A DNA stretch of 64,000 bases from Luzula sylvatica. Taxonomy: Eukaryota; Streptophyta; Magnoliopsida; Poales; Juncaceae. A program made the translations under genes and the position numbers. Numbering within the stretch: the stretch's first letter is position 1; every line of letters starts with the position of its first letter. Of the stretch, positions 1-13,699 are shown piece after piece. The notes under the pieces were generated by a model. That model had not been told where the DNA came from. It did no database searches and was given only the letters and a program-made list of their open reading frames with translations. The DNA is taken from positions 30,735,314 to 30,799,313 of the forward strand of contig OX326958.1 of assembly GCA_946800325.1 (NCBI GenBank), given 5' to 3'.

Positions 1-2600
1 AACGAATGAAAAGTGGAGGAGTAAATGAAGCAACAACGTTGGACCGAACGGGATCAACAAAGTGGAGGACTCAACCAAACCAACAGGCTCAAGGCATTCT
101 GGTTCTGGTGGGCTTGTTCAAGGGCTCATTTTTTTAGATTTTGCAATGAAATTGACATTTGTTTATTTGTCATGTTAAGTTTGTTTTAATGTGGTTGATT
201 GATTGAACAAAAAAGAGTGAACAAATTTAATAAGTGGAAACTAGTTATAGTTTTTTTGGTAGGGACCATAGTGGAACGAACGAATGAATATCTTATCCGT
301 ACATAATTTCGTTAACTGAAAATTATGATAAATTTTCATGTGGCCGAGCCCATAACAGACCAAAGCTATTTAGGTTGACCACTTTGATGCCAACAAATAG
401 AATCCCGAAATTCGTCTAATATATAAATTTTTGTAATATATAACCGGGGTTTTATATGACCTTCTGTTCTTTTTTTTATCAAATGAAAAAGATTATTTTG
501 TTAAAATCAATGAAAATTAAATACATAAACAATGATTTGTTATGTTATACATTCAAACCCTTGACATGTAAATTCACGTAAATTCATGATTAAAATATAT
601 GATTAGATGGTCGATAATGTCCAATATGCACACCATCAACAATGCATAATCAAGACATCATTGGTTAAGCAAGATAAAAATCATTCATTTCATATCATAG
701 TGCATAAGAAGATCTCTGGAACTCGATTCGGTCGAGTAGTTCTATTGCTAGAGCGCTTCGGGAAAGCAGTAGAAGAAGTGATTGTCGTGATCACGTGCTA
801 GGGTTTGAAACGCAACGAGTTGGAACTCCTCGACTCGCCATGGAAGGACGCTAAATCTCCACTCGCCACTCGTTGTACAAAACAACTCGAGATTGACGTG
901 ACGATGCTCTGCCCTTCGCTCCTGCCCTTGCCATTGCCCGGGTTGCCGACTCTACTCGTCATCAATCCCCTGACTTCTGCATTCTGCTCTTTACTTCGCT
1001 CGACACTACTATATTGATCTGAATTTTGAACAATTTTTACTGAGATCTCTTAATTTTGTTGAAATTGCTATCGTTGAAAGTAAAGTTTCCAATATTTTCT
1101 TTCTAGCTTAATGTTATGAAAATAATTATGTAACTTTTAAATCTAACTGTTTGTATTTTTAAAACTACAATTTCAAAAATATGTACACACTACTAAATAT
1201 GTTATATTTGTATTTTTACTCATGAAACTTCCATATTAATTTGTTCTAAAATTAATAAAAATGAAATACATTAATTTACCAAATACAAATAACTTATTAA
1301 ACTTATGAAATATTTTTTTCCAACAATAAACATGAAAGATAAAAATTTACCAACACAAATAATTTCTTGAATTTTTAAAATATTACTATTCTTATTTTTA
1401 GATACGTAAATTTAAAAATATCATCTGAAATTAAATAGAGGACAGATTCGTAACTTTTGTGGATGCAGTGGTCGATAGACACACACAACAATAGAGGGAG
1501 TACAAAAACTTTGGGTTGCAAGAAAAGAAGAGAAAAGAAAAGAAAATAAACCCGAATAAAAGTAAATAGAAAAGATAAAGAGATGACACCTGATATGATA
1601 ACGAAATTTGGGAAAATGGTGCATACGTCCCTAGGAGACTAAATAGGATATTATGAGTTCTATCATGCACATTTTTTTCTTATGATACAACTATATTTAA
1701 GGATATTATGAGTAATTATCAATTAATGATATTTATCATTGAATGGTAACCTAAATAGGAAATATGTATTGTTCATCAAAGAAAAAATATTCACAAAATA
1801 TAAATTTTATGACACAACTTTTTAAATACCCACAATAACCTTTTAAAAAAGTGTATGATAGAACTCCACGTATATATATTGTTATTGTTATTGTTATTGT
1901 TATTGTCATGCATAAATAAGTCGATAAAAATGACGAAAAATCTTAAAATTTAATTCAAACATATGTAAATATTTTTCAAAGCAATTCTTTTATTTGTATG
2001 ACTTTTGAGAAAATCACGTGAAAACTTGTAATTAAAAAAATCCAAAGTTGACTGATATAAAAAATCTAAAATAAAACGTTAATTTTTTTATTTTAAAAAA
2101 GGTGATGTTTGTGGAAGAAAAAAAAAGGGAAAAAGTTCTCTAGAATAAATTTAAATTTTTCTTAGAAATTTTCCAATTTTTTATAACGATCCTTTTCTTA
2201 CAAAAATAAACTAACTGGTTGTATGATAAATAAATATTATCGAGGTATGTGAGAAAAACTATAATGACTGCCAAATAGAGCCCACCAAGGTAAAAGCCTG
2301 TCAGGTGAAATTATTCATTATAATGGAAAAATAAAAGCTAAAAGATACAAATAAAAGAAAACCGAAAACCCCTCGAATAAATAAATCTCACAGTTACTTG
2401 TCTCTCCAGTAAAGTTCCGTACTGTAAAATCTTCTCTCATACGCTATACTGTATAAATAAACGTTATGGAGATCTCCGGTTTAAAGTTATGGAGATCTAT
2501 TGTCAAATCCTCTCCATTTCAATTGCCAAATCATGTAGTGCTTAAAGGTAGGGAGATCTCGGGTTTAAAAGAAATGGAGAGTGTATGGTGTAGTGTATAC
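1..2600. other. Gene-poor left edge
   Basis: No gene could be assigned. Bases 3-137 are open in frame 3 and end in TAG. They could be the last codons of a gene running in from the left, but I recognise no domain. Bases 715-1000 are clearly richer in G+C than their surroundings and carry two short open frames (607-801 and 805-1017) with no recognisable family, possibly a transposon relic. A run of TTATTG hexamers lies near 1880-1904. The MITE-like element at 1654-1867 is listed separately. The rest is AT-rich without visible structure. Confidence 0.5.
1654..1867. repeat. MITE-like element, GAGTTCTATCAT family, copy 1
   Basis: The left end reads GAGTTCTATCATGCAC and the right end is its near-complement, GTGTATGATAGAACTC. 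About 180 bp of AT-rich DNA lies between. The same termini bound the element at 16129-16348, where a 9-bp target duplication is visible; none is clear here, so this copy is probably older or has damaged edges. No coding capacity is visible. Assignment to a Mutator-like MITE family rests on the second copy. Confidence 0.55.
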
Positions 2601-2622
2601 AGTGGGATACTGAGACCTTAAC

Positions 2623-2630
2623 TATATAAA
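2623..2630 (+). promoter_or_regulatory. TATA box of the PUF gene
   Basis: TATATAAA lies about 235 bp before the chosen start codon at 2865, which leaves room for a leader of about 200 bases. A second, weaker candidate (TATAAATA) lies near 2453. Which is used cannot be decided from sequence. Confidence 0.5.
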
Positions 2631-2864
2631 CACAGAGTTCTAATTTTCTCTTTTCTATCTGATTTTCTCCGTCGCACGCCTCACCGAAAAATCGAAAAAA
2701 AGTCGAAAATTTATGAAAAATATAGTGTTTAAATCTACTAGTTGTAATCAATCTTCTATTTCCTGATCTTAGTTTGAGATTTTTGTTACTATAAATCGTT
2801 TGTAGTGAAATTTTTGTACGTTTTTTTCGATTTTTTTGGTGTGTTTTTTGAGGAGAACAGTGCC

Positions 2865-5115
2865 ATGAGACCGATGGAACAAGAGGAGAAGGAGATTGAG
2901 TTGTTATTGAATGAAATCCCTCATCTCCATCATAATGGTCATCATCATTATGATGGCCATGGCCATGGCCATGCTCATGCTGCACGTAGTCTCTATGCCA
3001 CTCATGAGGGCATGCTGAACAAGACGCATCCATCAATCCATGGATTTTCTGGTTTTTCATCATCAGATCCCCTTTCTCCTGTTAGTGTACCTAAAAACCA
3101 TGTCCATGGCCATGGATATTACGGCCATGGCCATACATGCTTTTCACCGTCGTCGTTTATCTCTGATGGGTCATCCGGTTCGGGTTCCGGATCCTTATCC
3201 GGCACACTCTCACCGTGTGCCGGTGAGACGCCACCCGATTTGGGTTTCTCCGTCCGAGACCAGCTCAGTTTAATCCATAGGCTTCAATCCGTGAACTTAG
3301 GTAACAACAGAGATACGCCCATTGGACTTCACACAAACCCTATCAATCCTTCTCCCACTTATGGGTATAATTCACCTGTGAATTACTCTGTTAACGATTC
3401 ATTTGGTACGTCTCCTTCTCATTATTCTCTTCTTCATGACCCTCGTTTACATAGTTCCGATTTTAATTTAAGAGAATACGAGGGTTTATTGTGCGGAAAC
3501 GGGTCGAAAATTCCTGTTCAGAGGGAAATTGCGCAGACTTTTATCCCTTTTCAGTATAATCCTTGCTCAATTTCTGAAGCCTTGATTCAATCCCAAATGT
3601 TCAATAACTACAATCGGGTTGCAAATCCCTCGAATTTGGGTTACCGGTCCGGGATGGTTCAAACCCGATACGGTATCGAACCAATCGAGGCATTCAAATG
3701 CGAGGAGAGCTTAATCATACAAGGAAACGGGTTGAATTACGGGAGCAACAGTAAATCTCGAAAGAATAGAAGCAATTCGGTAAATATCGATAACTTGCAA
3801 GGCATATCAAGCTCGAAATTCAACAAATTGCGAAATTCGCCTCTGAGTTATGAGAATCTAATGGGGGTAAAAGGGCATTTGTACCACATGGCAAAGGACC
3901 AACACGGGTGCCGGTTCTTGCAACAGAAGTTCGAGGAAGGGAAATCTCAGGTGGACCTGGTGTTCGAGGGAGTCGTGGACCATTCAATCGAGCTCATGGT
4001 GAACCAATTCGGGAACTATTTAATGCAGAAGCTACTCGAAGTGTGTGATGAAGATCAAAGGATGGGATTCATTCAACTCCTCACTGAAGATCCATCTAAA
4101 CTCGTCAAAGTTTCTCTCAACGTTCATGGGTAAGTCTCTTAAAACTTAAATTTAATTTCAATCTATAATAATGCAAATTCGAATTTTCTTTTTTTTTATT
4201 GCAGGACGAGGGTGATTCAGAAATTAATCGAAACGCTTGGAAACAAGAGACAAATAAATCAAGTAATTTCGGCATTAAAACCTGGTTTTCTCGACTTAAT
4301 GAAGGATTTGAACGGCAATCACGTGGTTCAACAATGCTTACAATCTCTCAAACCAGAGGATAACAAGGTACGTAAATTACTTAAATACCCGCTTAATTGC
4401 AATTAAATACAAATTATTTAATAATTTTTTTTTCTTTGGGCAGTTCATTTTCGATGCCGCGGCGACTCATTGCGTCGACATAGCGACACATCAGCACGGC
4501 TGTTGCGTCCTGCAACGCTGCATTGCGTGCTCTAGCGCGGAAAACCGCGCGAAACTTGTCGCCCAAGTTTCCTCCAACGGATACCTCCTCTCTCAAGACG
4601 CATTCGGGTAAATAAATAAATAAATCCCCAAATTCCAAATCCATCTCATTCAAATTCCTTAAATCAATAATAAATTTCAGGAATTACGTGGTGCAATTCG
4701 TCTTGGATCTCAAAATGCCGTCTGCGAATTCAACTTTCGCATCGCAATTCGAAGGAAAATACGTGGAATTATCGAAGCAGAAATTCAGCAGCAATGTGGT
4801 CGAGAAATGTTTGAAAATATTCAGCGAGAACGACAAGGCGAAAATAGTCCTCGAACTCCTCTCCGCTTCTCGGTTTGATCAATTGGTTCAGGACCCGTAC
4901 GGGAATTACGTTATCCACACCGCTCTCCAAACCTCCAAGGTAATAATATTCCATTTAATCTCGCAATATACCGTTTTGGTAACGAATGTAACGTTTTGTT
5001 TGATTAGGGATCGTTGCATAGCGCGTTGGTGGAGGCGATAAAGCCGCATGCGGAGGTGTTGAGAACGAATCCGCATTGTAAGAGGATTATTTCGAGATCT
5101 CTTTTGAAGAAGTGA
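2865..5115 (+). CDS. Pumilio/PUF-family RNA-binding protein (APUM9-12 type)
   Basis: Five exons: 2865-4129, 4205-4367, 4444-4607, 4681-4939, 5008-5115 (652 aa). PUF proteins bind short motifs in mRNA 3' UTRs and control decay or translation, usually in the cytoplasm. The C-terminal half (about 330-652) carries eight PUF repeats. Their base-contacting cores read HGCRFLQ, FGNYLMQ, HGTRVIQ, NGNHVVQ, HGCCVLQ, FGNYVVQ, FSSNVVE and YGNYVIH. Repeat 7 has the usual SN..E. Repeat 5 has Cys in place of the stacking Arg, as I recall for the Arabidopsis APUM9-12 group. Repeat 8 ends in His where Gln or Lys is common. The N-terminal half is low complexity, with a His/Gly-rich stretch at about 20-40 and another near 80-95. 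An in-frame ATG at 2805 would add 20 hydrophobic residues; 2865 is preferred because acidic MRPMEQEEKE is a more usual start. Confidence 0.9.
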
Positions 5116-6950
5116 ATTATATTTAAGCGTTTAAATTAGTTCTCTTCTTTTGTTGTGTTTCGAGCGTGTTTAATATATATCGAGTTTTTTTTGGTTTCGT
5201 GTTGTTTAAAATAAGTTCCAGTAATTTTGATGAGAGAACTTAGTTTTTATACTTTTTGGTGTAATTTTGGTTTATTTTTAAAGGTTCAAATTGTCAGTGT
5301 TGTATAAACAAGTATTATAGTAGTTTAAATTTTGAATATTCAAACTCTTTCCATATTTATGCCTTTTTATGTTAATTACGCCACTTAATTCGCCAGAAAA
5401 GAAGAAAAAAAATAAAAGTTTTTAAGTAACACGTGTTATACGGATTGAATAAAGGCCGTAGGATGAAGATCTGCCAGATCCGTATAGAATACTACCGTAA
5501 AGAACGGTTTTCTCTGTATTAAACAGAATGGAAAGAAATTGATGGATGGATGAATCTGAGCCGTTCTTTTGAGGGAGTTATTTTGAATTGGACGGTTGGA
5601 TTTGGAGTACGGGGAGAATATGATGATTTATTTACTCTGTGTGAGTTCCCACGTCTGTAACGGATGTGGTCCATGAGAATCATACAAATACTGATGATAT
5701 TACTATGTTGCCCTTGTGTAACTGATTCTCAAACTAAATAATAATAATAATAATAATCGTGTAATTAGTTAAATAAGTTAATAACAACTAAGAAATGACA
5801 AAAATATGAATAGTTTTTTTGCGGATATACCATCTATAACCATGGTCATGTGTTGATCTTGTTGATTTTACATAATTTATTGTACTTTATTATATTTGAT
5901 ATTTTGGATTATATATATTTTATGAGAAACGATTTCGCATTCTACTGAAAACGAACGTCCATGGTTGTCTGTTGTCCACGACCGAGAGAAATAAAATCTA
6001 GATACACTTCCGAGTTGCTCACTGTCCAGTTTGTCCGGTCTATTTCCATTACTTTCACTAATCATATTCTCACTTATATTTTTTTTCTATAATGTATGGA
6101 TAAAAGATATGTTGTTATTTATACATTTTTTTATTATTTATATATTTTTTTGTATTATTTTATTATTTTTTCTATACTATGAATTAAAGTCTGTTGTTAT
6201 TTATATTTTTTTACAATTTTTTTTTTTACTATATATTTTTTATTATTATTTATACATTTTTTTTGTATTTGTGATTAACGATATGTTGTTATTTATATTT
6301 TGTACTATTACTTATAGATTTTTCTATATTATAAAAAAAATCTGTTGTGATTAAAAATGTATAATTATGAGCAAAATGTATAAAAACAACTATCTAAATA
6401 TTTATATATATTTTTACACTTTGACTAAACCTATGTTGTTATTTATACATTTTGCATTGTAAAAAAATATAAATTTGAATGTATAAAAGTAACTATTTAA
6501 ATATGAAACCGAAATCTATATTGAACGGAACCCGAATATTAGGCGCTGCCCGAAAAAAAGACCTACTCGTATAATTTTTGTTCACGCCTTTTGATGCATG
6601 TTTTTTTTGTCACACGACGCTATGTGATTAAAAAGAACGGTACTGAATGCAGTAGCACTAGAATGTCTAGCACTATTTTATATGTCCGATGTTCAATTAT
6701 ATATTTATATTTTAGTAATGACTATTTCATTATTAATATGTCATTATTAAGGGAAAATAGTGTGTTCAATCATTTCGTATAATTGAATTTGAATTGATGC
6801 TTGCAAAAATAATTCGGCAACCATGTCTGTGACCAAGGAAAAAATGCTCTAGTAATTCAAGTTAGCCGACAATTATACGTACTTAATACATTTTTATCTT
6901 TGTTTTTTTAATGTCTATTATTATATTTTGACGAGGCCTAATTGATGGTC
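5116..6950. other. Intergenic region after the PUF gene
   Basis: No gene is visible. A short ATT microsatellite lies at about 5740-5758. Bases 6060-6480 are extremely T-rich on the + strand, with short imperfect repeats built on TGTTGTTATTTATA. Open frames at 5877-6065, 6031-6354 and 6591-6782 look like chance products of this composition. Confidence 0.5.
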
Positions 6951-6955
6951 CTCTA

Positions 6956-7493
6956 TGTTACGGGTATTTCAAAAATGTAAAAGTATACTGAGGATATGCA
7001 TATCTGATACATATACCGGTGCGATAAAGCTCGGATACGTATCAGATAAGTCACGTGGCGTATTCGAATATTTTAATATTTATTTTTTCGGTTACGACAA
7101 GAATACGACAAGATACCGCATGATATGACTGAGAATATTTCTAGGATACGGCTGAGATACTCTAATTATGATACTTCGGTTCATTATATATTTTTGTCCA
7201 TAATTGTTTTAAGTAAATGATATAGGATACTTCGCGGTTAGTTTTATGATACTTATAGAATAAGTTTATGATACATTTATGACCACTGTATTGTTTGGTA
7301 GATTTTATTTATTTATTTTATTTTAATGATAATTAATTTATTATTTATTCATTATTTATATATAATATAAATATATTAAAATAATAATTATATAGCCGTA
7401 TTCGTATCCGTATTCGTGATTTATTAAAAATTGTTATATCGCCATATTCGTATCGTATCGGATACCAATATGCTTATCTGTATCCGTGCAACA
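6956..7493. repeat. hAT-like MITE, TATGTTGCACGGATAC family, copy A
   Basis: The element starts CTATGTTACGGG and ends CCGTGCAACATA, and is flanked by the direct repeat ATGGTCCT (about 6948-6955 and 7495-7502). An 8-bp target duplication is typical of hAT elements. Both ends are filled with variants of GGATAC/GTATCC; the middle is very AT-rich. No coding sequence is seen, so it would be non-autonomous. Sister copies lie at 35529-36088 and, truncated and inverted, at 34872-35265. Confidence 0.7.
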
Positions 7494-7503
7494 TAAATGG
7501 TCC

Positions 7504-8250
7504 TGCAAGTTAAAATATATTATTTCCTAATAAATTAGAATGAGAAAAAAATCTTCAAACAATGCTTGTATTTTCTATTGCACACAATTTTTCCCTATGC
7601 ATAAATATCGAATTGATATGATAATAAAAAATGACTCTTTTTGATATTTATTTGATCAAGAAATTATTATAATTAACATCTAATAGTTCAAATTCATCAA
7701 TTTCGTTTTTCTTTCTCATTCTATAACATTTCGATTATTTTCTTTTGTATATCTCGTAATAAAAAATAAAAAAACGATTCATCAAAATACAAGTATAAAC
7801 CGTAGTTTTATGTTTGTGGGCCAAATTCTCGCACACAAAAACCGAAGTATATTCTAAAAATATGTCAATTTGCATTTCATGTCATTAAATAAAGTCGACA
7901 GACAATAACAACTCTCCTTTAATTTTCATTATAGTAGGAAAATAATTAAATTTTAAATTTTGAGGAGTTTTTATGCAAATGCAGCAGTTAATTGAGGCGG
8001 TTAATTCAGTTAGTTGGTCGCAGAGCCAAACAAAAAATAAAGTTTGGGCCTACTTGAACGGGCCAAACATCATTTCGGAAAAAATGAAGTTTGAAATGCA
8101 AAAAACATGCCAACAAAAATAACTATATACAAAACATTCTGCTCTATAAAACCAGCAAACAAAAACAAGACAAATTGAAATTTCAAAATTCAAAATTCAA
8201 AAAGAGACATCAAATTTAGTGTGTATAATAAAATTTTAACTGTAGTTAAA
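7504..8250. other. Intergenic region before the RABH1 gene (3' side)
   Basis: AT-rich DNA without a recognisable gene. The last ~100 bases before 8252 are probably the 3' UTR of the minus-strand RABH1 gene. Nothing else was supported here. Confidence 0.4.
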
Positions 8251-8251
8251 T

Positions 8252-10500
<2,249 letters not shown>

Positions 10501-10599
10501 TGTGAAATTGTCTGATTTTCAATTGGATTTAAAATATTTATTTTTTTGTGAAATTGTCTGATTTCAAATATTTATTTCGTCTTTTATGTTCTTTCAAAA

Positions 10600-11760
10600 A
10601 TTTCACAAAAATGCAAAAATTGCAGTCTAACACATGCGAAAAAAATGAATTATCATATTTTTCAAGAGACGTCAAAATCGAAGTTTAACACGAGCAAAAT
10701 ACTCGATTTTCATGTTTCTTTTCTCAAAAAACTCAATATTTGAAGATCAACACATGCTAATTTATATTTTTCAAATATTTTTTCAAATATTTTGAAAAAA
10801 CTAAAAAGTAAAGTCTAACACACGAAAATTATGAATTATCATATTTTTTCTAAAAATTCCAAAATGTAAGTCTAAGACCAGCAAAATACTCAATTTTCTT
10901 GTTTTTTTTTGTAAAACTCCGTAGTTGAAGACTAACATATGTTAATTTCTATTTTTTTCATAACTTCCGCAAAAATACAAAAACTCATGTGTAACACATG
11001 GAAAATAATGTATTATCATATTTTTCTAAAAAATAACAAAATTTAAGTCTAACAATTGCAAAAACATCAATTATCATATAAATTCTAGAAAAAATAAAAT
11101 ACATGTTTTTAGAAAAAACTCAGTAATTGAAGACAAGCATGAAAATTTTTATTTTTTCAAAAAAAAATGCAAAAATGTAAAAAAGTTAACTCCAACACAT
11201 GCAAAAAAAAATTATCATATTTTTCTAAAAAAACCCCAAAATTAAAGTCTAACACAAACAAAATACTTAACTTTCATGATTTTGTTTTCTCAAAATACTC
11301 CGTAATTGAAGACCAACACATGCAAATTTCGATTATGTTCACAAATATTTTTCTAAAATGTAAAAGATAAGTCTAACACATGAAAAATAATGAATTATAA
11401 TATTGTTTTTAATTGTCAAATTTAAGTCTAAGACAAGCAAAAATACTCAATTTTCATGTTTTTTTCTCATAAAACTCCGTAATTGAAAACTAACAAATGT
11501 AAATTTCTATATTTTTCATAACGTTCACAAAAATACAAAAACTCAAGTCGAACACATGCGAAATAATTAATTATCATATTTTCTATAGAATTTCATAGTT
11601 TAAGTCTAACACGAGCAAAATATTCCTAAATCGAAGACTAACACTGTGAATGTCATTTATTTTTTAAAAATTCTGCAAAAATGTTAAAAATGAAATCTAA
11701 CACATGTAACACATCGAATTATCCTATTTTTGTAAAAAAAATAGCAAAAATTCAAGATGT
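10600..11760. repeat. Decayed tandem array, ~180 bp period
   Basis: A phrase like TCTAACACATGCGAAAA, followed by GAATTATCATATTTTT, recurs near 10628, 10815, 10990, 11190, 11372, 11548 and 11697, a spacing of about 150-200 bases. Between these, a second phrase (AACACGAGCAAAATACTC, then TTTTCATG, then a version of CTCCGTAATTGAAGACTAACA) recurs in step. This makes about seven diverged copies of one ~180 bp unit. Copies differ by many substitutions and small indels, so this looks like an old satellite remnant. No coding potential. Confidence 0.7.
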
Positions 11761-12649
11761 CACACCCCGCGATCATGGAAATTGGATATGACAACCTCCA
11801 CCACACTTTTATAAATGTTAAGGTACATACATTCGACTTTAATCACGTCATTCAATGCATATCAAGGATAAGAAGAGTGGAAGAATGAAAATCACGGAAA
11901 TTTTACATTTATTATTAATACAATCAGGACATCAAGTGTTCAATATTATCCTTTATATAAAACCACATTATTACATTCTCAAAATAAAGTGTCACTAACT
12001 AGAAGCCTCTCGACTCACGTCTCGCAGATATCTCGTAAACTCTCATGTCTAGCTCCATTCCTACTACTATTCAAAATATCTCCATTAGGGTCGGTTCGGC
12101 AACACGAAATTAAAATGGAATAATGAGAGATTGTGGAAGAAATAATTTTATTCCGTCCAATAAAATTGGAAGAAAATGAAATATATTGGTTTGACTATAT
12201 TTCATGGGATAGGTGGAAGAGTGGAAGAAGATGAAATAGAGGAATTTTTCTCTTCCTCTCTCTCGTCGTTGCCAATAAAAAATATTAATTTAATTTTTAC
12301 TTCGATTTCCACTATTTAATCTCCCGAACATCCTTGAAATAAAATATAATTATCTTTCTTCCACTCTTCCGTTATTCCACTCTCTGAAACACATCTTACG
12401 GTTTGCACCGAGTCCATACAAATAGTTAGTTTTTAAAGGACTAAGTGGTTTGAATGGTTATGTTGGATCGGGTAGAGTCATCTTTGGACCCGAATCCGAG
12501 ACAGTTTCTTACTCAAGTTTCAATGGGCCTGGCTAAGTTCGATAATTTGATTTGCTAGGCCCATGCAAGTAGTTTTTTCAAGGGGGTTTACATATTTTAT
12601 ATTTATCCTTCTAAAAATAAAAAATATATTATATTTACTTTCTAAAAAA
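11761..12649. other. Gene-poor DNA between decayed array and SINE
   Basis: No gene found. Bases 12075-12420 hold text such as GGAATAATGAGAGATTGTGG and, further on, TCTTCCACTCTTCCGTTATTCCACTCTC in reverse sense. This could be an old foldback element, but the arms are too diverged to define. Bases 12430-12590 resemble 10030-10170 (see findings). Confidence 0.35.
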
Positions 12650-12789
12650 AAAAATTGATAATAAATATAGAAGCCTCATATGTCATCAATTCATTGATGT
12701 CAACATGAATTGAACCCACAACCTCTTCACGACATATGATTTTTTGGGTCTCACACTCGACCATCTAAATTATAGGTTCATTGACACTT
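12650..12789 (-). mobile_element. tRNA-derived SINE, copy 2 (minus strand)
   Basis: Read on the minus strand this begins GTCAATGAACCTATAATTTA, then GATGGTCGAGTGTGAGAC, carries the B-box-like GAGGTTGTGGGTTCAATTC, and ends TTTATTATCAA followed by a poly-T/A tract. It follows the intact SINE at 23784-23920 over its whole length, including the 3' part TGACATCAATG...GACATATGAG. Flanks are only loosely similar (ACTTTCTAAAAAA against ACTTTTTCAAAAAA), so the target duplication is decayed. Confidence 0.75.
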
Positions 12790-12954
12790 TTTCAAAAAAT
12801 TTAAACAGAGAAATAATTTAACTAGATTTGAAAAATTAGTCTATGATGAACTCGGTAAATTTAAAGTGAAGTTTAACAATTTGGATTATATTTATGTTTT
12901 GAAAGTTTTGAAAGTGTTTGATATTATAGATTTTTGAAAGAAAAATATGATATT

Positions 12955-13145
12955 TTTTGGATTTTAGCAGTGTTGCAAATTGCGTTATGTAGCGTCGATA
13001 TAGCGTGATATGGAGGTCGAACATTCTACGTTGCAATTGTGTAGCTTTGTTGCGATTTTTGACGATATATTTGTTTTGCGGCCGCTATAGGGTGAAGTGT
13101 GCTTTGCGCGTTAGCTATGCAATACTACCTATTTTCACAACATTG
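12955..13145. repeat. GCG-rich repeat with TTGCAAATAGCG-like ends
   Basis: Text such as GTTGCAAATTGCGTTATGTAGCG and TAGCTATGCAATAC, rich in GCG, stands out from the AT background. Related text occurs at 13525-13695 and 45112-45495. The copies look like one diverged low-copy MITE family with ends resembling TTGCAAATAGCG. No target duplication could be defined. Confidence 0.4.
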
Positions 13146-13524
13146 AAAATTTGGGCTTGTAGAATTATTTGGAATTGTTTTTAATTTATGAAAAAGGCTT
13201 GTAAGACTCGTATTTACGAGAAATTAAAAAAAAGTATCAATAGTTATGAAAATTAGTAGTTCATTTCCTCAAAAGTTAAAAAGTTAAAAAGTTAAAATGA
13301 TAATTATGAATTTTATCTTCGGAAACTTATATTTATGCTATTCTTTTTAGCAATAATTTCTCTATTACCGCATCTATTTTTTCGAAATATCGTACAAGAA
13401 GATTAAAATATTCTAGTGATGATGTAGTGCTTCATCATCATTATGTTCCATATCGAACATTCATGTTATGTTAGTTTAATTTGAAATGTATTATGTGCAT
13501 TTGCCATTTTATACGTAATACCAA

Positions 13525-13695
13525 TGTTTTAAATTGCGATATAGCGGTCCATTGCGATTGGACTGTAATTTATATATGATCACCAATATTGCACGATATT
13601 GCCACGATATTGCGGCGCTATTTAGTAGGTTGCGGTGTTGCGTTTTATAAATATTTATTGTCATTTGCGCTATGGCGGATGCGTAATACTATAAT
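13525..13695. repeat. Second GCG-rich repeat of the same type
   Basis: Contains AAATTGCGATATAGCGGTCC, then TTGCGGTGTTGCG and GCGCTATGGCGGATGCG. TAGCGGTCC recurs in the copy at 45112-45495. The boundary is uncertain and the inside is AT-rich. Confidence 0.4.
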
Positions 13696-13699
13696 ATAT

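Noticed and set aside
1..137. 3' end of a gene entering from the left
   Set aside because: One frame is open, but 45 codons with no recognisable motif do not support a gene call.
607..1017. Two adjacent open frames of 64 and 70 codons
   Set aside because: No known domain, no splice context and no recognisable family. Kept only as a GC-rich stretch of unknown origin.
2542..3063. 173-aa open frame on the minus strand with many His/Asp residues
   Set aside because: It is the antisense shadow of exon 1 and leader of the PUF gene; the His run comes from the GGCCAT repeats, which are rich in CAT on both strands.
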